Source: Opeltia flavorubescens (Eukaryota; Ascomycota; Lecanoromycetes; Teloschistales; Teloschistaceae). From it: a stretch of 64,000 bases of DNA. Location: the NCBI GenBank assembly GCA_000442125.1, contig KE546969.1, positions 1,240,001 to 1,304,000 on the forward strand. Direction: 5' to 3'. The position numbers and the translations under genes were made by a program. The notes beneath the pieces are model-generated. The model had not been told where the DNA came from and searched no databases. It was given only the letters and a program-made list of their open reading frames with translations. Below are positions 11,571-21,958 of this stretch, piece by piece; position 1 is the first letter of the stretch; each line of letters opens with the position of its first letter.

Positions 11571-13326
11571 ATGGATCTACAGGACGCCCAGGGCTGGCTT
11601 GCCGATATTCTGAACGAAGTATCAGTGCAGTTCCAAAGAGTCCCCGGTTCAGCCATTTTCCTACGATACGTCAAATCCAGTTATCGGAATGATCCTATCC
11701 GTTCTGCAGTCGAGCTTTTCCTGTTTCTGTTCGCTGTCAGATATCTGCTTGCTCCTAGATCGACATCAAAAAAGAGCCTCGTAAAACTGTCCGACGAGGC
11801 GTGTTTGCAATCCCTGTTAGGAACGCTCATTGTTCTGACTAGGCACAGGAAATCGATGAATTGGTCGACGAGTGGGTTCCAGAGCCACTCGTTGCCCCAC
11901 AAACGGCGTTCGAAGAGGCAACGAACGAGAAGCGACCGGTCATCATAGGGTGAGCCTGCTCATACATCGATCAAAACGTGGATGAGGCTTTCTGACAGCG
12001 ATCAGTCCAACAGGTCCCAAGGCGAAGCTTTCGAATGGCCGAACTGTCACCAATGTTGCATCCTACAATTTTTACAACCTTGTTGGACACGAGACCCTGA
12101 AGGAGAAAGCAATACAGACTTTACGAACCTACGGTGTCGGACCATGTGGCCCTCCCGGCTTCTATGGAACCCAAGATGTGCACATGAAACTAGAGGCGGA
12201 TGTCGCCGCTCATGTGGGAACGCCGGCATGCATTGTCTACGCCCAAGCCTTTTCAACAATTTCGAGCGTCATCCCAGCGTTTGCTAAGCGTGGCGATATC
12301 ATCGTTGCCGACAAAGCCGTCAACTTCGCCATTCGGAAAGGCATGCAGATTTCGCGCAGCTCGATCCGATGGTACGAACATAACGACATGGAGGATCTAC
12401 AGAAGGTTCTAGCGAGTGTTGTTAAGGAGCAGGCTAAGAAACCTTTGACGAGAAGGTTCATTATCACCGAAGGGTTATTCGAGAACATTGGTGATATGGT
12501 GGATCTGGCGAGAGTGGTAAGCGGCACAGGAGCGTGGAAGCACCAAGTATTCAAATGCTCATTTGTGGACATTAGACCGAACTCAAGCAAAGGTACAAGT
12601 TTCGCTTGATCCTCGACGAGACGTGGTCATTCGGAGTACTTGGACGGACAGGCGCCGGTGTAACGGAGCACCAAGGAGTCAATGTGCGAGAAGTAGACAT
12701 GCTAGTAGGCTCGCTGGCAGGGCCAATCTGCGCTGGAGGGGGGTTTTGTGCGGGATCGGACGAGATCGTGGAGCACCAGCGGCTTTCAGCTTCAGCTTAC
12801 ACCTTCTCGGCTGCTCTGCCGGCAATGCTGGCGACCACGGCGAGCGAAGTACTTGCCATGCTAGAAAGCAGCGGAGGAGAGATGATCTTCCAGGTCCGCG
12901 AGAACATTAAGACGATGTGGAGTCAGCTGGATCCGCGTAGCGAGTGGGTGTATTGCACAAGCGCAATAGAGAACCCAATCATGATTCTCGTCCTCAAGCC
13001 GGAGGTTATTGCTAGCAAGAAGCTTGGATTGAGTGAGCAGGAGCATCTCCTTCAGGAAATGGTGGATGAAGTAAGTTCCTCTTGATTGTTTTATGTTATT
13101 TACGCGGTGACTAAATTGTGTTTATCAGGCATTGGCGAACGGGGTGATGATGACAAGGCTGAAAAGCATGCCTCGACCGATCAATGTCACGGCCAAAGAA
13201 ATTGGATGGGAGCTCCAGCCAGCGCTGAAGGTGTGCGTCACCACAGGACTTACGCGGAGGGAGACGGAAAGAACAGGAACGGTGATCCGGCATGCCATCA
13301 CCAAGGTTATGAAGGCGCGAAGGTGA
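11571..13326 (+). CDS. lcb1: Serine palmitoyltransferase subunit 1
   Basis: Exons 11571-11798, 11849-11949, 12006-12516, 12576-13070 and 13129-13326 give 510 aa. With Lcb2 it condenses serine and palmitoyl-CoA, the first and controlling step of sphingolipid synthesis, in the ER membrane. Seen: an N-terminal membrane helix (about 42-58), the motif EIDELVDEWVPEPL, the alpha-oxoamine synthase core (ASYNFYNL, GPPGFYGT, DETWSFGVLGRTG) and, where catalytic homologues carry the PLP lysine, SLAGPICAGGGF without lysine, as expected for the non-catalytic LCB1 subunit. Intron 1 appears to use a GC donor (GAG|GCGTGT) because the GT two bases later breaks the frame. It sits directly downstream of FKS1 on the same strand. 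Confidence 0.95.
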
Positions 13327-14427
13327 CGCTCAACGATTTAATCAGTTGTATACATCCTAGACCTCCATTAATCGTAATTCTTCATGTCCCCAAGGGCAGA
13401 TATAACAGTAACATTGATCTCACGAAGAATACTCGCCGTCTGTATCTGCGGACGGGAAAGTGAAGGCGGCATTTGAATGCGAGAGCGGCTGAGGACGAAT
13501 CAGCAGCGACGGGTTCCTGCTTTTTGCGGCACGACACGACACGACGTCCTGCTGCTCGAGTTATAGGCGCCTACTCCTGTTTCGGACCTGTGTCCTCCAG
13601 TTGCCTTCGAGGGCTGCAAGTGGCACTGCAGATATAATGATCAATGCTGTCCTATCATCGCAGCATCCGTAAGTATTCTGCAAGATTATCTTCGGACGTT
13701 GTAGAGAGAACACCACCTTTCTTTCAATCCGAAGTTTCAGTTCCTAAAGTTGGTTATCGAGTCAGAAGAGTATGAAATATGTATAACATGGCTGTGAAAA
13801 CGGAATAAATCGGTCGTGGACGGCATGCTCCAGATATGCGCTGCAGTCGAATGAAACACAGCGGCAAAGACAATCTATTCAGGAAAGACGTGTAATAATA
13901 ATAGTCAACACGTTCCATCAACCTTCACTGTTTCTACACATTCGTTCCTTCTATTCCGTCTCTTAGCCGCGTTCATTTCTTCTTTGATCTTTCCTCCACT
14001 TTGTAACTGTATCATTTCTGCGGCCAAGGTTCGCTTCATATCATCCACATTCCTTACGCGAACATCCTTACAACCAGCTGCTTCATGGTCTGATTCCTTT
14101 GGGAACTCTAGACCCACTGAGCAAGTGGCTTTCTTTCTTTACACAAAGGTGCCTACACTCATTAGTGAATGCTTTGTTGACTGAGCATCGCATTATCCGT
14201 ATCAGAAAGGTATGCTTTAGCATTGTTCACATATTCGGCTGCCATCTCCGTGACCTGCTTCCATCACCTCTTCCTTCTGTGCTTGGATCATCATCATTAT
14301 CATCTTCCTACTTTGGTCTCATCGCTGACACCGCTGTGCGGTTGCTAGACCTTCATTTACTCATATCTGTGCTGGATCGCACCTGCCAATTCGCTAACAC
14401 CTATTCCATAACCCATCGAAGCCAACC
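13327..14427. promoter_or_regulatory. Spacer and promoter of the GH17 gene
   Basis: 1.1 kb between LCB1 and the GH17 gene. The right half is rich in pyrimidine runs (about 13920-14000 and 14250-14330), as in fungal core promoters, with splice-like signals (GTATGC at 14207, TTGCTAG near 14349) that could mark a 5' UTR intron. No coding frame supported. Confidence 0.5.
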
Positions 14428-15630
14428 ATGAAAGCCACTCTCCTTTTCACCCTTGCTGGGACCTTCGCGAGCCTGGTCGCCTCGCAACCCCACCGTATGC
14501 TGTTCCTGAGTCGAAGCTTAGGCCAGACGTTGACTGAACGTGTAGGCTCCCTCCATCATCATGCGAAGCGACAGGTTCAGCAGAAAGTCGAAGTCCATAC
14601 CGCTTGGACAACCATTGATGGCCCACAGATCATCGTCTATGTTGACGGTCACGGCAAACCGTACTCCACTGCGACTGTCTACCCTAACCAGCACCCACCT
14701 ACAGCAGCTCCTCAGGTCTCCGCTCCCGCTGCCAATCCACCACCACCGCCGCCTCCAGCGCCTCCAGCGCCTCCAGCGAATCCTCAACCCGCCCCGCCTG
14801 CACCCGCTCAGCCCGGTAAGCCATCAGGTGGTGGAGATTCGGTTCCGATTGGCCCTGGATTCAAGTCTGGCGTATCCTACTCTCCCTACAATGGCGACAA
14901 CAGTTGCAAGTCAACTCAGCAGGTCGCAACCGACATTTCCAAGATTAGCGGCTATCAAGTCATTCGGCTCTACGGCACTGATTGCAATCAAGTCGCAAAT
15001 GTCTTAGCTGCGACTAAAGGGAGCAATGTGAAGCTTTTTCTGGGTATCTTCGATATTGCCCAAGTACAGAAAGAAGTCGAAACAATAGCCAACGCCGTCC
15101 ATGGCGATTGGAGCAGAGTTAACGCCATTAGTGTGGGCAATGAGATGGTCAACAAAGGCACAAGTCCTGGTACCATCATTGGTGCGATTGGCCAGGCTCG
15201 TGGTGTCCTCAAAAGCCATGGTTACACTGGGCCCGTTACCACTGTCGACACTATGGTGGCCACGATGAACCACCCTGAAATCTGCAAAGCCTCCGACTTC
15301 TGCGCCATTAACTGTCATGCCTTCTTTGATGGCAACGTTCCGGCTGAGAAATCCGGCGATTTTGTTAAAGGGTGGGTTGACAAAGTGGGCCAGGCTACAG
15401 GGAAGACGGTGGTCGTGACGGAGACTGGCTGGCCATCTCAAGGCAGTCCAAACGGCAAAGCTATTCCATCCCCGCAGAATCACCAGGCAGCTATCTCATC
15501 CATTGGAGCAGCACTGCCGACCAACGTCATCTACTTTTCAGCATACAATGACCTATGGAAAAAGGATGGCCCGAGCACTTTTGGCGCAGAACGGTTCTGG
15601 GGCATGCTGGGCAATGCTCCGGGTAGCTGA
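14428..15630 (+). CDS. Secreted GH17 beta-1,3-glucanase/transglycosylase (Scw4/Scw10-like)
   Basis: A single exon of 400 aa. Visible parts: signal peptide (about 1-19, ending LVAS), a KR dibasic site near 48-49 (a possible Kex2 cut), a linker with a run of prolines (about 100-135) and a C-terminal GH17 domain (about 145-400) beginning GVSYSPYNGDNSCK. The acid/base Glu239 lies in VGNEM and the nucleophile Glu332 in VTETGWP. Family members sit in the cell wall and cut, transfer or branch beta-1,3-glucan. No GPI signal is seen. It is the third beta-1,3-glucan gene in 15 kb. The exact Scw/Bgt orthology was not tested. Confidence 0.93.
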   Translation: MKATLLFTLAGTFASLVASQPHRMLFLSRSLGQTLTERVGSLHHHAKRQVQQKVEVHTAWTTIDGPQIIVYVDGHGKPYSTATVYPNQHPPTAAPQVSAPAANPPPPPPPAPPAPPANPQPAPPAPAQPGKPSGGGDSVPIGPGFKSGVSYSPYNGDNSCKSTQQVATDISKISGYQVIRLYGTDCNQVANVLAATKGSNVKLFLGIFDIAQVQKEVETIANAVHGDWSRVNAISVGNEMVNKGTSPGTIIGAIGQARGVLKSHGYTGPVTTVDTMVATMNHPEICKASDFCAINCHAFFDGNVPAEKSGDFVKGWVDKVGQATGKTVVVTETGWPSQGSPNGKAIPSPQNHQAAISSIGAALPTNVIYFSAYNDLWKKDGPSTFGAERFWGMLGNAPGS

Positions 15631-16177
15631 TCGAAGCGGCCTTCTGGAAAGGCCTGTACACGCTATGCTAGGATGATCACGATTGCTGTGCAGGGCATAC
15701 ATGGTGTAGTACAGGGCCTTGGATCCGCCCTTTTCACTTCTTGAACCCCTATTTTTTTCATTTCTCCCCGCCTTGGTACCACTTATGCGTATATTCCCTT
15801 GGACGATCGATCGTGCTTGATATGGTGTTGCAGGCACGCCCTGAAGTTACGAGGGGGGGCGAAGACGGCTTATGATGATGTGGTCACGATTGAAACATGT
15901 ACATAACGCAGTTGCAAAAGAAAACAAGAAATTCATCAAGGAGTTGAATGCACATCCTACACATGTACAGCTGTTTGTGTTCTATAAGTCGATTTTGTGA
16001 ATAAATAATATCTTAAGTGACCTACGGGCAGGCTGCAACGCCAAGGTATAAGGATAGCCGAACAACAAGTACCCCAAGGAATGAAACAGCTGAGTGCTAC
16101 TCATTGACGCAGACATATTAGCCAATAATCACCTCCCGGTAAAGCCGATAATCCACGTAATATACCCATAAAACCCT
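15631..16177. other. Convergent 3' spacer
   Basis: The GH17 gene (plus) and the LDB17 gene (minus) end facing each other. The 547 bp hold both 3' UTRs; the segment 15910-16020 has AATAAATAAT-like polyadenylation context. Nothing else seen. Confidence 0.5.
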
Positions 16178-17914
16178 TCAAGCCTCTCCCTCGACTTCAA
16201 AGGGGCTTTTCTCCGGTAGCATAGATGCCGCCGCGCTTGTATTTTTTCTTCCTTCACGTTCAAGTTCGTCAACATCCTTGATCGTCTTTTTATCGAAACC
16301 CACCCTGCCTTGTCTCCCTCTTTCTTCGCGTTCCCGTTCCCGTTCCTGCTCCTCTTCCCTCTCTCGGCTCCCTGTCAACACCCCCGGCCTTTCCTTTTGC
16401 GTCGTCGTTACCTCTACGACACTCAAGCTGCTCGCCATCCCGGCCGGGATATCCACGCCCAGCAATCGCTTCCTCGCAACGTGCCCCTCTCTATCGTCAT
16501 GGTGCTCGTGATTGTCGACCTTCAACCACGGCACGCGCACACACCTCCCCACCAATCTTTTGGTCGTCTCATCCACCGCACCGAAATGATTCTCCATCGC
16601 CCCTCCCGCGGCGGTCATCATGTTCAGCAATCTCACTAGCTCATCACGCTTGTAGTGAGGTGGATGCTTCAACTGCGTGTGCGCTAACAGAGGGTACAGG
16701 ACACGGAGGTACGTATGCCGCAGCGCGACAGCCGAAAGGGGTAGATCGAGAAGATTCCGGATCATGACGTCGACTAGAACGCGGAGGTCGTTGGTGTAGA
16801 AGTACTCGTATGTGAGCGGGGTGGTGAAGAGGAGGTAGAGGAGTTTGAGGATGAGGAGTTGGAGGGAGGTTTCGCTTTCGCGGTTCAGGAGCAGGATGAT
16901 GTTTTCGCCGAAGGTTTTGAAGCGAGAGCCGTGCGTGGAGAGGGTTTTGATTACTTTATTTGTGAGGGAGGATGCGACGGTAGGCGGTTGGGTCGGTGAG
17001 GGGTCGTGGGCGGAGACCATGTATTGTTCGTTTAAAATAAGCTGTTATGGGGAGGTTGATTAGAAACCGTTGGAGATCCAAGGAGAAGGAGAGAGGGGAG
17101 ATGTACCAGGACACGAATGACAGGATAGTGGTAGGGGTCGTTGACATCGTCGGAGAGACCTTCGGTGATTTGGAAAAGGTATTGGACAAAGTCGTCTTCA
17201 ATTAGGACTAGAGGACCAATTAGCTGGTCAATCTTGCATCCCCGGTTATCTTCATACGCACTTAGGTCTTGGATTCGTAGTCGTTGGATTCGTGACATCT
17301 CGTAAAGCAGTTCCAGCAGCATGCGATGCAGCCCGGCATCGTCATCTCTCTTCTCATGTATCAACTCGATGAGCTTTGGAAATATACCCTCTTCGTTCAT
17401 CATCTCGAAGGTAGCTTCATTGTCTCGGCCGTCGAAGAGGAGGAGGGCGACGATAAGATGGAGGGTATCTGGCGAGCCTTCCTAGACACGTGTGAGAAAG
17501 TGGATAAAATGTGAGACAGCTGCCATGCCTACCTCCAAGAGACTGAAGACGACCTGCCGGCGGACATAGTCCTTATGCGTAGAGAAGAGAATCGACTCGA
17601 GGAGCTTGAAGGCGCAACGGGCAATATCATATTCGCTGTGAATGTATTCTCCTTTGGTATCGGTTTAGCCGTCATACAGCCAAAGCTGGGAGAGAATGAA
17701 AGCATGCCTTTGTAATTTGTGACGAATGTAAGGTATGAGCGCAAGGCATCGTCAATGAGACCGTGAGTCTGGCACTGCGTCGAGACTATGTCGTCGAGTT
17801 CTTGGATGTTGACTTCAGCGTCTTGGGGTTTAAGAGCAAGCAAGAGGCGCTGGCTTACACACCGTCCCAAAACTGCTGCTCATTGTCAAGATTATAGGAT
17901 ACCTCAAATTCCAT
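16178..17914 (-). CDS. ldb17: LDB17/DIP1 family (SPIN90-like) endocytic actin regulator
   Basis: Exons 17914-17863, 17821-17708, 17651-17533, 17481-17262, 17207-17107 and 17041-16178 give 489 aa. The family (DUF2013) acts at cortical actin patches: Dip1/SPIN90 activates Arp2/3 without a pre-existing filament and Ldb17 controls endocytic patch dynamics. The start [18 protein letters not shown] leads into the helical armadillo-like core (about 20-330), with the family stretches [29 protein letters not shown] and LNEQYMV. The C-terminal tail is charged and low-complexity (runs of Glu/Arg, about 405-440). Intron 2 uses a GC donor (AAAG|GCATGC, 17707). All other introns are GT-AG of 41-65 nt. Confidence 0.9.
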
Positions 17915-18261
17915 CGCTCAAACTCAACGTTTCCTTCGAGAGCGCATGGTGGAATCTACATGGTTCGGGAATGATGGTTACAGAGTCTTGCGGAGGAGGT
18001 TTCTGGTCAGTGGTCTGGTGGATGAAAGCAACACTCAAATCATGAGCGGTCTCGATTAGGGAGTCATATTAATAATTATCAACATTGCAATGATAGAATA
18101 AGACATTAACCTCATGTCATGACGCTATACTGTAGAATCCCGCGCTGCCACGCCGATCCAGAGCTCCACCCTTTATACACTGCCCAGGATCATGTACCAC
18201 CACTACCACGACAGAGGATCAAAATTCATGGAACTATCAACACGGAACCATTACAAGACCC
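17915..18261. other. Spacer between two minus-strand genes
   Basis: 347 bp holding the promoter of LDB17 and the 3' end of the GH47 gene. No gene seen. Confidence 0.5.
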
Positions 18262-21200
18262 TTATTTAGGTCTTTTGAAAGGATGCGCCTCGGTATTCCT
18301 ACGGCAATCAGTTATCAAACTCGAAGCGTGAGGCCAGGGAGTGACTTACAATACATAGTCATCAAGACTGTAATAGTCGGGTTCGCAGAACAATAAGTAA
18401 AGATACTTCAATGTTTCAGCGAGCCAAAATGACTCCATCTCGTCCAGCGGATAAGGAGTTTCGCTCATCACGTCCGAAATCGCCGACGCCCCGTACTCTG
18501 CCCGAGTGTACTTCTGGATCGACGTGAACATATTCCATCCCTTCTGCCGCCAATAGTCGTCTCCAGTCACACGGTACATGATGAAAACCGATTCGACTGC
18601 CTCAGGTCTTAAGATATACTTTCTACCAGTAATCTTTGTCACACCTTTCGGGAGCTTCTCATCCTTGATCCTACCCAATGCGTACTCCTCCTGAGAGGGT
18701 ATCGGTGGTGGTGTGTAGGCTTCGACAGCTGGCGCCACTGGTTCCGATGCTTCTTCTATACGTGTGGGGGTTGCCGTATCATCTGCCTCCGAGATGATTG
18801 GGCTTTTCTTTGTGGGCTTCTCATTTCCAGACGTGACGCTCTCGCTTTCAGATTCAATCCTGTTGCTCTCGGTAGCTGTTGCAGCATTCGGCACCTTGGC
18901 TTCGGTCTCTGACTCGTCAGACTGTTTCTCCTTCCTAGGCTGTATTAGGTCATCGTTCTCGATATCACCAAGCTGTCGCTTGCTTATATTTGGCGCGGAT
19001 ACTGCTGTGCTGTTCGCTCCTTCGTTGACTGTAGAAGAGTTGGTTGCTAGTAAATTAGCTTTGCCGAGTTCAGTAGCAGCTTGCCCGAGCGATGCCGTGT
19101 TGTTGTCGAGAGGGATTTGCTGGGTATCTCTCCAAGGTGGAGCTCGGGGATGATAAGGATCGAGCTTCTCATACCATGCAGTCTGGTTGAATGGGCACTT
19201 CTTCATATCATCGCAAGGGGTAAGCAAGAAGTGCTCGGGCATGATTCCGGTGGGTGTCATCTCGTACGCCCACACGCAACCGTCAGTCAAGCGTTTTGCA
19301 ATGTCCAGATCGTCCTTCCGTTCGAAAATCTTGGCTCCCATTGCGAACATACCTCCAGCGAAACAGGTGAGGTGCGCTTGCTCCGGTTTCAGCTTTCTTG
19401 TGGGCAAGATCGACTGTGATTTGCCAGATGTAGAGATCTGCCCGGCAATAAGGATATTTCGCTCTTCGTCTTCGATCATGGGCCGGAATATGAGGTTGTT
19501 CAATGTAGCGTCAGCAGCCATCTCGTACATGGACTGATACTTCTCTTCTAAACCGCCGAGGAGCATATATTCTTTGGGAAGATATTCATATACAGAGTCA
19601 GCCTGCCCACCGATGGTGAAGTCTTCCCATGAATTGCCCGGTGGAGAATTCAACCCTTGCGCCACACAATCGGGCTTGGGTTTGGCAGTCTCTGCTGCTA
19701 GCTCGGAGTCGAGTATTTGTCGTTTTTCGAGTCCACCCCCGGAAGGCTCAGTAGCTGTACTAGGTATTGAGCTGTTCTTCTTTGAGTCACCATCTACCCT
19801 TTCATCAGAACCTGATACGCTATCTGCCCTTGGAATTTGTGGGTGTTGTTCATTATAGAACCCAGGCCCTTTCTGTGCTGAATGACCGACAGGTGAAATG
19901 CCAGACTGATCGAGCTTCTTACATCCAGAAGCATCCACCTCCCTGGGCCAGAGGCCAGGAATTTTTGTGTCCTTCTGCCACCTCTCAAATTCGTCGGTTA
20001 TTCTTGCGATAGCATCGTAGTATTTGGCTTCTTTCGTGATTTGTGCGAGCCTTGTAAATTCAAGTGAAAGTGATCCTATCTCTGCAAGTACCGCCCTCGT
20101 TCTGGCACGATGCGGTTGAGAAGCAAAGGTACTATGATACTGTCAGTCGAGTCGCGAACAAGCAACATGCAGGATACATACGGTTTCCAGAGATAAAACG
20201 TCATTGGCATGCGGTTAGGAGTGTCGAACGCGCCCATGAGGATATCAGCAAGTTCGACAGCCTTATCTAGGAAAATCCTGTATTTGCTTCCACTGATATC
20301 ATAAGCAGCAACCAATCCTCCGAGATATCTAATGGTCACTTCGAATAATGGAAGATCGTGGCGTGTACTTGTGGTGAAATCGATCTTGCCAATAGCCTCC
20401 GCGGCTTCCTCGAACTCCTCCTTCATGCCCAACATCCACAGCGAGTCTAGGCTATCAACCAAAGTCGCACCCCAGCTACAGAATGGATCGCGATTACTGC
20501 CGGATACAGGAGATAGCTCATCATGCATCCATGCATTCTTTCTATATCCGTCCCACGAGAAGGCAAACGTTTTCTTGATCTGGTCAAGCTTGGCTTCCCG
20601 TTCGACCTTCTGATCGGAGGACTCATCTGGGAATTTGGCGAACTGGATCGTTGGAATGACTTTTGGCTTGCCCGTCGGCAGCGGAATAAGGCTCTTAGTT
20701 GGAACGGGAAAGTGCTCAGGGAGCTGTGACCAGTGTATTTTAGGCATTCCATCATCCGGCCCAGTCAACACTTCGAGCCTTCCATCTCCGTGAACTTCAT
20801 TGGAGGTATCCACCGCCGGTTCTGCCGACGTCTGCGGAACAGTATCAGGTTCGCCGTCGATTTTTGTGGCATTCTGAGAGGATTTTGGTTCCTCCGCATT
20901 TTGCCTCTGAGGCGAAGCTTCCGGCTGTTGGGTGGTGGCAGTATTCGACTGTTTGACCGACTCGTTGATAATTACAGAAGCTGTAGATTTTGTAGTCGCT
21001 TTGTCCAACGACTTGCCTGTGCCGTCCGAGCTGTTTGATTCCTCTTTCACTGTGGGAACTTTGGTATCAGGTTGTTGATTCGCAGTGGAAACTTTGACTG
21101 CGGCAGTACTTTCTTTGGCTGGCTTTGAGCTTGAATCCTTAGATCCGAGGGTTTTCAGATCTTCGACGTGAGACCCATTGGTGCTCCCCAGAGTCCCGAA

Positions 21201-21278
21201 GCTCGTAAAATGGTACAATACGATTACAGCAAAAACGGCCAAAATCAGGAACAACCTTGAGCGACGGAGTCGTAGCAT
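18262..21278 (-). CDS. Class I alpha-1,2-mannosidase, GH47, type II membrane protein
   Basis: Exons 21278-20182, 20131-18350 and 18298-18262 give 971 aa, nearly twice the classical GH47 length. It should trim alpha-1,2-mannose from N-glycans in the ER/Golgi lumen. Seen: a short basic cytosolic tail and one signal-anchor helix (about 8-24), a long Ser/Thr/Lys-rich stalk (to about 200), then the catalytic barrel with SWGATLVDSLDSLWMLGM, YLGGLVAAYD, RPEAVESVFIMYRVTGD and ESFWLAETLKYLYLLF. Two disordered stretches are inserted in the barrel (about 450-530 and 705-845). The last exon is only 37 nt and codes NTEAHPFKRPK, which includes the conserved calcium-binding threonine; without this splice the protein would stop just before it. 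An upstream in-frame ATG at 21365 would add 29 residues. Confidence 0.93.
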
Positions 21279-21958
21279 TGTTGAAGGGACCCGGAAGTGT
21301 CTGAACCGGGTGGTTGTTTGCGAGATCACCACATCTCGAGATGTCGAGAGAAGAGACCTCGTCACTCGAGGGAATTAGTCTGGGCTTTATCGCCTCAAAC
21401 TCATTAAAACAGATCTAGAGAGTGTTCTCTGCAGTGAAGCAACCTCATCCCCTGTCCGTTTCCCACTTGTAGCGGAGATCTTCTTGGCGACGAGTCCTTG
21501 GCATCTGCGATCGTCTCCAGCCCCTTTTGGGACAGTATATGTTACGTCTGAATCTAATATAATGAAATACCGTTAAAATGGTATTTGCCAGCATTATAAC
21601 TTACTTCGACGTGAAATGGTTTCATGTCAAAATTTGACGAGTCATAAAGATCACAATTCATTGCATTCGTTCCCTTCATGCCCTCCAGTCAGCATTCAAG
21701 CAGAAACGTGGCCGTGACTACTACTACTACATCCCATGGATAAGCACAAGTTTGCGCCAGAGGCAATGCCCAAACAGGATGCATGCACAAACGTGACCAG
21801 ATGATCCATCTTCAGCCCCTTGGTCGCTATTGTCTGCTATAGCTTCACAGCTATCCTACCCGATGCTCAATGCATCTTCGATAACAGGACAGCCTAATCG
21901 GTTTCGATCACGGATGCTCCGTGTAAGTTTGAACCGCATTGGATGATTATATTAAGCA
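21279..21958. other. Spacer between GH47 and CCT6 genes
   Basis: 680 bp holding the GH47 promoter/5' UTR and CCT6 3' end. No coding frame or RNA gene supported. Confidence 0.5.

Noticed and set aside
14518-14787. An Arg/Trp-rich minus-strand frame
   Set aside because: It is the antisense of the proline linker of the GH17 gene.
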